Notes under the pieces: model-generated | The model's database searches: none | The model's input: the letters and a program-made list of their open reading frames with translations, nothing else | What the model was told of the DNA's origin: nothing | Made by a program: the position numbers and the translations under genes | Shown: positions 15,013 to 23,399 of the stretch, piece by piece | Layout of the letters: each line of letters opens with the position of its first letter | Numbering within the stretch: the first letter of the stretch is position 1 | Source of the DNA: Candidatus Pacearchaeota archaeon | Lineage (GTDB): Archaea; Nanobdellota; Nanobdellia; Pacearchaeales; GW2011-AR1 | Direction of reading: 5' to 3' | NCBI GenBank assembly: GCA_016196285.1 | Contig: JACPXY010000006.1 | Coordinates: 1 to 36,126 of the forward strand | Length of the DNA: 36,126 nt

Positions 15013-15889
15013 TAAAGGGCATTGCTGGATAGAACTTGCCTCTCTCCGAGAACATGAAGAGGAGAGCCAGAGCAATGGTTGAACCTAGACTAATCGCGAG
15101 CGCAGGCAGCAATCCTAAGACATGCAGCACCACACCTGCAAGAATTATCGGGAAGACTATGTCTCCTCCACCTAGAATAGCTACATGCACTTTCATTGAG
15201 GCTTGTTTTTTCCCGCTTTTCTTAAGACGAGCCATGAGTGCGCGTTCTTTCTGACTGAGGTAAGGAACAAAAAATCCTGAGAATACCTTTAGTGTTTTTA
15301 TCTGGTACTTTGCCATTCTCTGCATGAATCCTGAATGCCAGACTGCGTACATATCGTATAGGGAGATAATGAATAAAAGTGCGACGGTTGTCCCTATTGA
15401 AAGCAAGGGCACAAAAATTGCTGCAATACCTGGATAAATAAATAATTCAGTAACGTTATGGATGATTACGTTTCTCCGATACATCTTCCAGAACGAGAGG
15501 GGTAATGCGATTCCTAAAGAGAGGATTGCGGCATCTGATACTCTTAGGCCAAATAATAGTGCGTATATGCTCACTGCAAGCGCAAGTGTAATCACTAGAA
15601 AGAACCAAAGACGCAGAAATAGCTCTGCATTGACGCGCATCAGTACTACCATCAGTCCGATAGCGAGAATGAATGCTAAGACAATGGAGAAGACATTCAT
15701 CTTGGGAGTCGTGTCTTCGGGCGGCTCTAAACCATATGGCAAATTATAGTTTGTGACATTGACTGTTGTATTCGAGACTATCACTTCGTTTATTGTTGGT
15801 GCATATACACTTGTAACCGCTATACCGATTATCTGTGCTATGATAAACATCACTAAGAGCAGAGCAGTTACCTTAAACGAGTGCTTCAT
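14966..15889 (-). CDS. Presenilin-like (A22-type) intramembrane aspartyl protease
   Basis: A 307-aa membrane protein with about nine hydrophobic helices. It carries both catalytic signatures of the presenilin/signal peptide peptidase superfamily: YD in LYDMYAVWHSGFM (about residue 180) and GxGD in ILGGGDIVFPIILAG (about 238). It also has a C-terminal PAMPF that probably corresponds to the PAL motif. These place it with archaeal presenilin/SPP homologues, which cleave substrates within the membrane. The first extracytoplasmic loop (about 30-60) carries several sequons (SNTTVNVTNYN). Substrates are unknown; the pilin-like and anchored surface proteins nearby, or signal peptide remnants, are possible. 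Confidence 0.88.
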   Translation of the reverse strand: MKHSFKVTALLLVMFIIAQIIGIAVTSVYAPTINEVIVSNTTVNVTNYNLPYGLEPPEDTTPKMNVFSIVLAFILAIGLMVVLMRVNAELFLRLWFFLVITLALAVSIYALLFGLRVSDAAILSLGIALPLSFWKMYRRNVIIHNVTELFIYPGIAAIFVPLLSIGTTVALLFIISLYDMYAVWHSGFMQRMAKYQIKTLKVFSGFFVPYLSQKERALMARLKKSGKKQASMKVHVAILGGGDIVFPIILAGVVLHVLGLLPALAISLGSTIALALLFMFSERGKFYPAMPFITAGCLLGLGIAYLI

Positions 15890-15987
15890 TCAAGAACTCC
15901 TGTGAGGGCATATAGATTCTGACAATTAATAGAATGAGAATGTGTCATGGATATTTGTATGAATGAGAGTTTAATAAGCTGCTTATC

Positions 15988-17868
15988 TTATTTCAGTCTA
16001 ATTGTCTCAAGATTTCTTGGAACAACTGTCTCGATGCGATTTTGCTTATAGAGTGTTGATGCCAAATCTAGGCAGCGAGAGACCTCGCCGTGATTGATGA
16101 TGATACGTTTTGGCCTCGGCACCATGCGGCTGATATACTGCAATAATTCATTCCTGCCTGAATGAGCTGAAAATCCGTTGAGTGTTTCAACCTGCATCTT
16201 AAGAGAAACTCTCTCCCCATCAACGCTGAATTCCTTGCCTCCTTCTTGAACCTGCCTTCCCAATGATCCAATTGCCTGATAACAGCCGAATACAATTAAG
16301 TTGTTCTCGCTTGAGGCAAGATTCTTGAAATACTCAACTGACGCTCCGCCAACCAGCATTCCTGAAGTTGCTATGATAATACATGGGCCTCCTTCAAGTA
16401 CTTGCTTTCGCTCAGCAGGGCTTCCAACACGCTTGAAAACATCTGTAGTGAATGGGTTATTATCCTGAAATATCTGGTTTCTGACTGAAGCACTAAGGAA
16501 GTCAGGATAGGCTGTGTGTATCGCATTGATATCCCATACCATCCCATCAATATACACCGGCACTCGCGGCAACTCACCTGTACGCATCGCTTCCTCGACA
16601 CGTAGCACGGTTTCTTGCGCGTGACCGAGTCCAAGCTCGGGAAGCAATATCTTGCCGTTGCGCTGAATCGTTGCCTTTGCTAAATCAAGGAACTTGCGCT
16701 CTGTTTCCTGTCTTGGAGGCAGTACATTCTCCCTTCCACCGTATGTTGCTTCAATAGTTATGGTCTCAACGCGTGGAAAGTGATTTACTGCTGGATCAAG
16801 CAAACGAGTCTTCCGATAATTTGTATCTGCACCATAAACAAAATTGTGCAAACCATTGCCGATGTTGATATGCACCTGGGCTGAGCCGAGCACGTGACCT
16901 GCATTATAGAGTGTTATTCTTATGTCTGGGGTGATATCAGTTACTTCTCCATATTCTAGACAAATAGAATGTCTGACCATCTCCTTAATATCTTCTGCTC
17001 TGAAAAGAGGGGAGGCTGCTTGTTTATATGCAACTCCGACAAAATCCAATGCAAGCAATGCGGAGATATCTCGTGTGGGAGCAGTCATATAGACTGGGCC
17101 TTTGTATCCCATTTTATACAAGTAAGGAATAAGACCAGAATGGTCAAGATGGGCATGTGAGAGAATAATCGCGTCTATTGTACTTAGGTCGCCTATCTCG
17201 CATACATCCATATAAGGAAAGCGCTCTTGTCCTTCCGCATATGCTGGATTGACTCCGCAGTCTAGAAGTATTTTTGATTTTGGTGTATGCAGCATAAGGC
17301 ACGAACGGCCAACCTGCCTTCCTCCGCCTAGATAGGTCAGGCGAACCCACATATCCATCTTTTCAGCTGTCCAACCTTCGAATATCTTCTTGCCAATATC
17401 GTTCAAGAACTTACGGCGATATGTGTTGTTTGCATAGAGAACAGAACGAATCTTCTCGGTAATCTTGCTTTGAATTGCTGAACTGCGCTGGACTGTCGGA
17501 GACCAGAAAGTTGAGCGACGTATATCATTTAGCACCGAGCCTTGTTTTCCAATTACCATGCCGGGCTTTTTTGCTTCTACTATAACTGAGCTTCTCTGAA
17601 CATCGAAGATTATTGAAGTAATTTCTGCTTCTTCTGGAACCAGTGCACGAATGCTCTTCTCAGTCTCCTCCTCTGGAGCAAGTATTCCTTTATCAGCTCG
17701 CAATTCAATGCGCTTCTTAATTTTGTCAACAATTCGTTTTATCTCTTGCTCTCCTGTCTTGAAAAACTCCTTATCGTCTGTATAGAGCACTATGTTCGCG
17801 CCTTCGAACGTCGCGTCACTGATAACCTTCGGTAATTCATCTTTAATGCTTTTTAAAATATCTGCCAT
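15988..17868 (-). CDS. fttA: aCPSF1/FttA: KH-metallo-beta-lactamase-beta-CASP ribonuclease, transcription termination factor
   Basis: A 626-aa archaeal CPSF-type nuclease. The N-terminal KH region (about 1-145) includes KKPGMVIGKQGSVLNDIRR. The metallo-beta-lactamase part has ILSHAHLDHSGL (HxHxDH, about 240), the AGHVLGSAQ histidine motif and VYGADTNY (about 344). The beta-CASP part has ATSGML, the late GFSAHSGRNE histidine (about 567) and INHGE (about 591). All metal-binding motifs look intact. In archaea this enzyme cleaves U-rich 3' ends and terminates transcription. It follows psmB with a 22-base gap, and psmB-fttA adjacency is common in archaea. Since U-rich sites rather than hairpins end transcripts in these organisms, the hairpins in this window probably do other jobs. 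Confidence 0.96.
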   Translation of the reverse strand: MADILKSIKDELPKVISDATFEGANIVLYTDDKEFFKTGEQEIKRIVDKIKKRIELRADKGILAPEEETEKSIRALVPEEAEITSIIFDVQRSSVIVEAKKPGMVIGKQGSVLNDIRRSTFWSPTVQRSSAIQSKITEKIRSVLYANNTYRRKFLNDIGKKIFEGWTAEKMDMWVRLTYLGGGRQVGRSCLMLHTPKSKILLDCGVNPAYAEGQERFPYMDVCEIGDLSTIDAIILSHAHLDHSGLIPYLYKMGYKGPVYMTAPTRDISALLALDFVGVAYKQAASPLFRAEDIKEMVRHSICLEYGEVTDITPDIRITLYNAGHVLGSAQVHINIGNGLHNFVYGADTNYRKTRLLDPAVNHFPRVETITIEATYGGRENVLPPRQETERKFLDLAKATIQRNGKILLPELGLGHAQETVLRVEEAMRTGELPRVPVYIDGMVWDINAIHTAYPDFLSASVRNQIFQDNNPFTTDVFKRVGSPAERKQVLEGGPCIIIATSGMLVGGASVEYFKNLASSENNLIVFGCYQAIGSLGRQVQEGGKEFSVDGERVSLKMQVETLNGFSAHSGRNELLQYISRMVPRPKRIIINHGEVSRCLDLASTLYKQNRIETVVPRNLETIRLK

Positions 17869-17889
17869 TTCTTATAAATTGAATGAATA

Positions 17890-18558
17890 TTATTTATATT
17901 GTGGAACGATCTCTTCAGAAACCGCTTGGGTAATGCCTGATTTCGTTATTGTATAAATGTCTATGCCATTCCCAGAGCCGACATCTCTCTGTGTTGAAGC
18001 CTTTAATGCTTCTTTTGCAAGTTCAATTGCTTCCTTGACAGTAATCTCTTTCTTGTACTGTCTCTCCAAAAGACCTAGGATATAAGGCATTCCTGAGGAG
18101 AAGTTTGCGTCGAAATCGTTTACTTCGTACACTCCTCCTGCTGGCTCGATAGTGTACAATGAAGATTCCCCATTTTCGTCTACTCCTCCAACTAGCAATC
18201 CTAGAATTCCTGGTATCATGCTTGGAGTCCTGATATGACGGTAAATCATCATTGCAATCATATTTGCTGATTCTTTGACACTCGGCCTTGACCTCGTCTT
18301 TAAGTGCTTTAAACGCAGTTCAGCAGCGATAATCTTTTGATGTAAGTCTATATCTGAAGAGAGTCCTGTACCTGCTGTAATAAGATAGTCATTTACGGGG
18401 ACAACTTTCCTTGAAGTCTTGCTCATTATTATCGAGCCTGCTGTCGCCCTTCTATCAGCGCCAATGACAACTCCATCCTTGCATTTAATTCCAACTAGAC
18501 TTGTGTTTGAACGAATCACATTCTGATTTAATTCATTCATGGTGTGTATATTATTCAT
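17890..18558 (-). CDS. psmB: Proteasome beta subunit
   Basis: Catalytic subunit of the 20S proteasome (222 aa). Aligning NTSLVGIKCKDGVVIGADRR with the family puts the nucleophile Thr1 at residue 19. From it Asp17 (GADRRAT) and Lys33 (SRKVVPV) fall exactly at their expected numbers, and RDVGSGNGIDIY supplies the later active-site serine/aspartate motif. The propeptide would be MNNIHTMNELNQNVIRSN, with Asn instead of the usual Gly at -1. The TATA-like acataaataa (plus 18584-18593) is about 27 bases before the ATG at 18558, which favours the long start over the in-frame ATG at 18540. The alpha subunit is not in the window. Confidence 0.95.
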   Translation of the reverse strand: MNNIHTMNELNQNVIRSNTSLVGIKCKDGVVIGADRRATAGSIIMSKTSRKVVPVNDYLITAGTGLSSDIDLHQKIIAAELRLKHLKTRSRPSVKESANMIAMMIYRHIRTPSMIPGILGLLVGGVDENGESSLYTIEPAGGVYEVNDFDANFSSGMPYILGLLERQYKKEITVKEAIELAKEALKASTQRDVGSGNGIDIYTITKSGITQAVSEEIVPQYK

Positions 18559-18599
18559 AAGAGATAGAACCTCTGAACTAAGACATAAATAACAGGTAT

Positions 18600-20669
18600 T
18601 TAAGGTTTTTGGTAGACGCTCTGCATAGGCTCAATCACTGATGAGCCTATATCTTTTCGAATCCTGATAGTATGATCAATGAATCCTTCTATTTTTGGCT
18701 CGTGACTGACGATAATGAGCTGCTTAATCTTGAGCTGCTCAAGAACATCGCGAATCTTGTCCACCTGCGCCTCTGAAAAACCTTCTGTCGGCTCATCTAG
18801 AATAATGATATCTTTTGTCTTGATAGTGCTTAAGAGTGAATTAATGGTCTGATTTAATGCAAGGCGATATGCAAGAGCGACTGCTGTTCTCTCGCCTCCT
18901 GAGAGAAAGGCGTAGTCCATTTCAACTCCTGACTGGACAATGAGAGGTGTAAAGTTTTCATCAAGCTGAATCTCAAATGTTTCTCCTGCAATCATCTGGA
19001 ACCATCTGCTGAAGAGACGTGAGAACTCGTGGCGTAGCTTGAGCATTACTTGCCTCTCAATGAAATCAATCATGATTAGATAGTGATTAGCTATCCAATC
19101 GCTCGCTTCCAAAAGTGTGTTGAGATGTGTGCGTGTTTTCTCTTTCTCCTTGATTGAGATAATCAAGCGCGTCCGCTCTTTGTGCAGTAATTCAAGTTCT
19201 TTATTCAGCTCAGCACGCTTAATCTCAACTCCTTTCTCCTGTATGAATGCCTTCTTCAATTCCTCCAGTTTCCGTTTGTACGCTGCGTCAAATGAAGAAA
19301 GCTTGAGAATTTGTGTTTTCAACATATCAATATGAGCAAGTAAGAGCTCGATATCTCCCTTTAGGGTGATTTTCTGCTTGTTGATCTCTTCCATTTTCCG
19401 ATGCGCCTGCTCCCTAAACTGTTCTCTTGACTGTTGAATCTCTAGGTCTGCCTTTCGGCGCTCAAGGAGTTCAAGCTCCTCCCTGATAATCAAGCGCTGT
19501 GAAGAAACCTGCGCCCGAATTTTCTCTGCCTCGGAAATTTTCTTTCCAAGTTCAGAAAGTTTGTTTTCTGCTTCATTAAGTATGTTATGCTTGTGCGCAG
19601 GAGGCACATCCTGCAGGCACGTTGGGCACATCTCTAATGAAAAAACGCTGTCTTTCCGTGCTTGAATCTCGCGCTTCTGCTGCTGCAATAATTGAAGCGC
19701 TGCTCCTGTCTTAATATACTCTCCTTCCAAATTATCGCGCTGAGCTTTGCAGTAATGCAGACTTCGTACTGCTTCATTGTATGCTTCTGGCTTGAAAGGA
19801 ATAATGTTAGTAAGACTCTGTCTAAGCTCAGTCTCCTGCCGATCGAGAGCTGCAAGAGTTTCCTGCTTTGATACAATAAGAATTTTTGTCTTGGCGATCT
19901 CCTGCTCCAGGTGCTCTTTCTCCTTTATCCTGACTTCCAGATCTGCAATCTCTTTTTCCGTCAGCTTCCTGGCTTCAATGGCTCTCTGAAGCTTTTGCAT
20001 CGTCTCCAAGAAGGAGCTCTCTAGTAAACTTATTCTGCTTTCGGCTGCTGACTGCAGAGACCTTTCTTGTTCAATCAATTTGACCTCTGCCTGCAGTGTT
20101 TTGCTCTCGTCTTTGAACCTGAGCAATGCCTTGGAGGCATTCTCCCGTATGAGCTTGTATTTATCAATACCGAAGATATGCCTCAGAATTGAGAAGCGAG
20201 TTTCTGCATCTTCAAGAATAATCTGCTTCATGTGCTCTTGTGGAGTATAGACAGTGTATTTATAGAGCATGTTTGTTTTCTTGACAAACTCAGAGGGGTA
20301 ACCTAGTAGTTCAAGAATTTTTGTCTTAAGCTCGGTAGTGGAGTATTCGTTCTTTACTCCATTTATTGTGAGTGCTGCATAATCGCTGGTAATAGTTCTT
20401 GCTTCACGCTTCAGACGCCTCTCAATTAATATCTCTTTGCCTTCTATCTCGCATTCGACCTCGACCTCGGCGCTCTCTGCACCATTCCGCAAAAGGGATG
20501 CAGCCCGCTGTCCTGCTTGAAGGCCGAACAAAGCGTATTCTAATGCAAGAAGAATTGTTGTCTTCCCAGAACCAACATTTCCTGCAAGCAATACTGCACC
20601 ATCGGGGAACTCTATCTCTGCATCCTCGTAACTTCGCACGTTGCGCAATTTGAGCCGTTTAAATCTCAT
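18600..20669 (-). CDS. rad50: Rad50 DNA repair ATPase
   Basis: SMC-like ATPase that bridges and processes DNA ends with Mre11. Start set at the ATG that overlaps the mre11 stop by 4 bases, giving 689 aa beginning MRFKRLKLRNVRSYEDAEI; the longer ORF-track start lies inside mre11. Walker A is GNVGSGKTTILLAL (about 34-47). Long coiled coils flank a zinc hook EMCPTCLQD (about residue 349), exactly mid-protein. The ABC signature is FLSGGERTAVALAY (about 586) and Walker B is IIILDEPTEGFSE (about 625). It is shorter than typical archaeal Rad50 (about 850-900 aa), so the coiled-coil arms are reduced while both heads and hook are complete. Confidence 0.95.
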   Translation of the reverse strand: MRFKRLKLRNVRSYEDAEIEFPDGAVLLAGNVGSGKTTILLALEYALFGLQAGQRAASLLRNGAESAEVEVECEIEGKEILIERRLKREARTITSDYAALTINGVKNEYSTTELKTKILELLGYPSEFVKKTNMLYKYTVYTPQEHMKQIILEDAETRFSILRHIFGIDKYKLIRENASKALLRFKDESKTLQAEVKLIEQERSLQSAAESRISLLESSFLETMQKLQRAIEARKLTEKEIADLEVRIKEKEHLEQEIAKTKILIVSKQETLAALDRQETELRQSLTNIIPFKPEAYNEAVRSLHYCKAQRDNLEGEYIKTGAALQLLQQQKREIQARKDSVFSLEMCPTCLQDVPPAHKHNILNEAENKLSELGKKISEAEKIRAQVSSQRLIIREELELLERRKADLEIQQSREQFREQAHRKMEEINKQKITLKGDIELLLAHIDMLKTQILKLSSFDAAYKRKLEELKKAFIQEKGVEIKRAELNKELELLHKERTRLIISIKEKEKTRTHLNTLLEASDWIANHYLIMIDFIERQVMLKLRHEFSRLFSRWFQMIAGETFEIQLDENFTPLIVQSGVEMDYAFLSGGERTAVALAYRLALNQTINSLLSTIKTKDIIILDEPTEGFSEAQVDKIRDVLEQLKIKQLIIVSHEPKIEGFIDHTIRIRKDIGSSVIEPMQSVYQKP

Positions 20670-21814
20670 AGCTGCAAAACCTTCCGCACTTCTGAACATA
20701 AGCGATCTTCGAATATCTCTGCTTTCTCATCATCCATCTGCTCAATTTGGAATGCCCTGAGCAGAGAAGGTATCTGCGCATTGTATTTGCTTGGATGCAC
20801 TGCAATGAACTTCTCGATTATAGAAGATTCTAGATTCGCTGGATCAGTTACTTCCAGTTCTATCCCTGCTTCGTTATGAACAAGTTTTGTTGTGCTTTTA
20901 ATAAATGAATATGCGCCTTTCTTCCTCACTTTCTCTTCAATTCTTGGAAAGTCTATATCAACAATTCTTCCCTTTTCCACTAATCCTTTCAAGTGCAGAA
21001 TTACTATATTATCTTTTACCTTCTGGTTCTCAAAGAATTCTATTAACTGATGTGTTGCAGTAAGCGCATTGGTAATCTCAAATGTAAAAGAGCTTATCTC
21101 GCGTAGTTTGATGCTCTCTCTTCGAACCTTGCCATTGTCAAAGATGTAGAATGAGCCGCCTTTCAACTCCTCTAGCTCGGCAAGAGTATTTGGGAAAATC
21201 GGGCCAGAATATACTCTATTCTCTTTCTGATAAATCACGTGAAGATGCGAGAGTGCTAGATAATCCACTTTTGGCAAGCGCTTTTCTTCCACCGCAGGGA
21301 TAGGCAGGCTGCCGACTGCATCGCGAATTGCAGTATGAAGCATGAGAATCTTGAACATGCCTGGTGCGTCCTGCAGATGTATGCGCTTGATATCCTCTAC
21401 CTCCAAGCCGGACTTCCTTCCAGGATAACCGTAGAGTGCAACATTCTTGTGCAATGTTGGAAGCAGCATCAATGCCATCTTATGCTCCTCGAAGACTGCG
21501 GTATTTGTACAGAATCCTGCTTTCTCTAGAACATCAAGAAAAGTCTTGCCTGATGCGGAATAATCGTGGCTTCCTGCAATAAGAAAGACAGGAATCTTTG
21601 CCTCTTTGAGCTTGCGGAACTCATTGAAAGTCTCTTTCAGCGTTTCAATCGGCGGATACGCAGAATCAAACAGATCGCCAGATATGAGGATAAACTCTAC
21701 TTTCTCTTTGATGCAGAAGGAGACTGCATACTGAAACGATTGTAGGTTCAGCTCTTTTAATTCGGGTTGCCTCCAGCCACCGAGATGGCAGTCGCCCATG
21801 TGTGCAAACTTCAT
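20666..21814 (-). CDS. mre11: Mre11 nuclease
   Basis: Mn-dependent nuclease of the Mre11-Rad50 break-repair complex, 382 aa from the ATG at 21814 (MKFAHMGDCHLGGWRQ). This start is chosen because it places the first metal motif at the very N terminus, as in the family, and because a TATA-like ttatatatag (21834-21844) is about 25 bases upstream. Phosphoesterase motifs are GDCHLGG, ISGDLFDSAYPP, AGSHDYS, ILMLHTAI and LSHLHVIY. The third motif has Ser where many Mre11 proteins have Asn (GNHD). The C terminus (about 300-382) should bind the Rad50 coiled-coil base. It is transcribed with rad50 from a promoter overlapping a 36-bp palindrome. Confidence 0.95.
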   Translation of the reverse strand: MKFAHMGDCHLGGWRQPELKELNLQSFQYAVSFCIKEKVEFILISGDLFDSAYPPIETLKETFNEFRKLKEAKIPVFLIAGSHDYSASGKTFLDVLEKAGFCTNTAVFEEHKMALMLLPTLHKNVALYGYPGRKSGLEVEDIKRIHLQDAPGMFKILMLHTAIRDAVGSLPIPAVEEKRLPKVDYLALSHLHVIYQKENRVYSGPIFPNTLAELEELKGGSFYIFDNGKVRRESIKLREISSFTFEITNALTATHQLIEFFENQKVKDNIVILHLKGLVEKGRIVDIDFPRIEEKVRKKGAYSFIKSTTKLVHNEAGIELEVTDPANLESSIIEKFIAVHPSKYNAQIPSLLRAFQIEQMDDEKAEIFEDRLCSEVRKVLQL

Positions 21815-21833
21815 AAAATTTTCTGACAAGGAA

Positions 21834-21844
21834 GTTATATATAG
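21834..21844 (-). promoter_or_regulatory. TATA box of mre11-rad50
   Basis: On the minus strand this reads ctatatataa and is centred about 25 bases before the mre11 ATG at 21814, the leaderless spacing seen elsewhere in the window. The left end of a perfect palindrome (21839-21874) runs into it, so a protein on the palindrome could block or help TBP/TFB. Confidence 0.6.
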
Positions 21845-21874
21845 ATTGTGGCAATATATTGCCACAATCTATAT
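21839..21874. repeat. Perfect 36-bp palindrome upstream of mre11
   Basis: Each half reads atatagattgtggcaata from the outside to the centre between bases 21856 and 21857. I checked all 18 base pairs by hand and they match, with no spacer. It overlaps the mre11 TATA box and covers the TFB/BRE side of the promoter. A symmetric operator for a dimeric regulator is the simplest reading. A cruciform-forming site is an alternative. Confidence 0.9.
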
Positions 21875-21951
21875 TAGAAAAGCTTGAGTTAAAAAGATTT
21901 ATTCCTGGTGTGTTGGATGGAATTGATTTAAAACGGAGAAGAGTTCAGAGA

Positions 21952-22494
21952 TTACGTGCACGTTATCGGCTGTATTATTACAGCATTTGAACAAAGTGCA
22001 AGCTCGTCATTGGTATATGCTGCCGGCTGAATCTCAATTTTGTACTCTCCTGGAGAGTCAATTATATCTGCAGGTACAAAGTAAGAACGAGAGAACTGTT
22101 TTGCAGGAGGAAGCCCTTGTGCATTAGGATTTGTGCAGTCATCTGAAAGAAAGAATGAGCAGTGGCCCTGACCTTCCTCTTCTTCGGGATTGTTCAATAA
22201 GGTGCCAACACGCCTTCCTTCTTTGCTGATACGAATGTAAGCTGCATCTACCGTGAACAGCCCTTTGTTAACTAATACAATTGATAATGAGGTCTGCCCA
22301 TTCTGTGCGTAGGTGCAGGTGTATGACTGAAGAGCAAGAGCGATGTCGTCTGAACATTGCAGCTTATTCTTTGGCACGTAAACTGAGAGGTAATTGAAGA
22401 CTAAAGCGCTCAGTCCGACAGCGATGATGACTAGTAGAACATAACTGAGCATCTCAGTCACTCCGCGTTTATCGGTAGACAACCACTTCCTCAT
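21952..22494 (-). CDS. Archaeal type IV pilin-like protein
   Basis: A 180-aa secreted filament-type protein. The N terminus MRKWLSTDKRG is followed by VTEMLSYVLLVIIAVGLSAL, the typical class III signal and helix of archaeal adhesion pilins (cleavage after KRG). The mature domain has several cysteine pairs (KLQCSDD, SYTCTYAQ, GHCSFFLSDDC, LALCSNA) likely to form disulfides. Its start lies 26 bases inside the upstream pilin-like gene, so the two are one transcription unit. It is separate from the filament locus at the left end but may feed the same machine. Confidence 0.8.
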   Translation of the reverse strand: MRKWLSTDKRGVTEMLSYVLLVIIAVGLSALVFNYLSVYVPKNKLQCSDDIALALQSYTCTYAQNGQTSLSIVLVNKGLFTVDAAYIRISKEGRRVGTLLNNPEEEEGQGHCSFFLSDDCTNPNAQGLPPAKQFSRSYFVPADIIDSPGEYKIEIQPAAYTNDELALCSNAVIIQPITCT

Positions 22495-23074
22495 TCTTCA
22501 CCTTTTTTCTGATTACTAGATAAAAGTTCTTTCCTTCCTGTACTTCAAATTCGCGCTCGACAATACGCGCTTGTTTGCCTTCCTCGCGGTCGAGCACAAG
22601 TTGAATCTTGAGAATCTTCTTTTCACCGCGTTCCTCGAGCTTCACACCAGTTCCCTTGCCTTTTACTTTATCCTCTTCGCCAAGAGCATCTGAGCTTCCT
22701 GATCCTTCTGATTCACCTGAAGTGAGGTCAAGCGTCTCTACTACTACTTCCCGCTCTTCAGATGCTGCGTTATACTGTATGCTCTTCAGCTCTGTTTCGT
22801 TGCCGAACACAATGTCGATATCACTGTCTGGATTTAAGGAAGCATAGTATTGAGTAAGATTTCTGAGATTGCCTTCGATTACCTCGGAAGATTGCTCTGT
22901 CAAGAAACCATTATCTAGTACCTGGCTGGTCTCGTAGCGAATCTCCTCCGACAAATCATAAACTCTAGTATTCTCTGCCTCAAGTTTTGAAGTCGTATAT
23001 GCATTGCCAAAGCTCAGGATAATGCCTGAAAGGATTAATGCTGCGATGAGAAAAAACTGCGCCCTCTTGTTCAT
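22469..23074 (-). CDS. Pilin-like secreted protein
   Basis: A 201-aa product. MNKRAQFFLIAALILSGIILSFG looks like a short basic leader with a processing site near KRA/Q and a hydrophobic helix, as in archaeal class III signals. The rest is acidic and repetitive in E/S/G (for example LTSGESEGSGSSDALGEEDK, about 118-137), followed by a basic, beta-rich end (KNFYLVIRKKVKNEEVVVYR). A TATA box on this strand (plus 23095-23105) is about 25 bases before the ATG and sits right behind the 3' end of the SRP RNA gene. It is the first gene of a two-gene operon with the pilin-like gene downstream. Confidence 0.75.
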   Translation of the reverse strand: MNKRAQFFLIAALILSGIILSFGNAYTTSKLEAENTRVYDLSEEIRYETSQVLDNGFLTEQSSEVIEGNLRNLTQYYASLNPDSDIDIVFGNETELKSIQYNAASEEREVVVETLDLTSGESEGSGSSDALGEEDKVKGKGTGVKLEERGEKKILKIQLVLDREEGKQARIVEREFEVQEGKNFYLVIRKKVKNEEVVVYR

Positions 23075-23114
23075 GAAAACATGAGTGGTTGATTGTTTTT
23101 ATATGTTATCAAGT

Positions 23115-23368
23115 GTAGACGGGGAGATTGCTCGGCTTTCATACAGAGTATCTTGAGCCATTCTCAGCTTTGTTCCCCTGCAAGCACCATACGTCCTGTT
23201 GAGGGCTGCTTCATTCCTGACCTGACCCAGTTCCCAGGAGTACGATCGAGCAGGACAAAACGTCAACGTTTGACACGAGACTTTTGTATGTCTGCTTCAC
23301 GCACTCCTTTAAGCCCGCCATAAAGCCCGTTTGCGGATAGCGTGGGGCTAGCACGCCGGCTCGTCTAC
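23115..23368 (-). ncRNA. ffs: Signal recognition particle (7S) RNA
   Basis: On the minus strand the SRP54-binding helix 8 is unmistakable: gtcaggtcaggaatgaagca (within plus 23203-23228), with the GGAA tetraloop and the asymmetric loop nucleotides of the family. The enclosing stem GUCCUG/CAGGAC is present. The termini GUAGACG (5') and CGUCUAC (3') pair, giving helix 1 of an archaeal SRP RNA. A TATA-like element (plus 23391-23398) sits about 26 bases before the proposed 5' end. The length of about 254 nt is a little short for archaea (about 300). The ends are estimates from this pairing and may be off by a few bases. Confidence 0.92.
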
Positions 23369-23390
23369 GATATAGACGAGGGGATAGGGT

Positions 23391-23398
23391 ATTTAAGA
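23391..23398 (-). promoter_or_regulatory. TATA box of the SRP RNA gene
   Basis: Minus strand cttaaata, about 26 bases before the inferred RNA 5' end. It lies directly after the stop codon of the 53-aa membrane protein gene (stop at 23400-23402). A short inverted repeat (cgtcta...tagacg, plus 23362-23378) spans the start region. Confidence 0.6.
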
Positions 23399-23399
23399 C

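Noticed and set aside
23093-23323. 76-aa plus-strand ORF over the SRP RNA
   Set aside because: It lies entirely on the strand opposite a clear SRP RNA and has no protein-like features.
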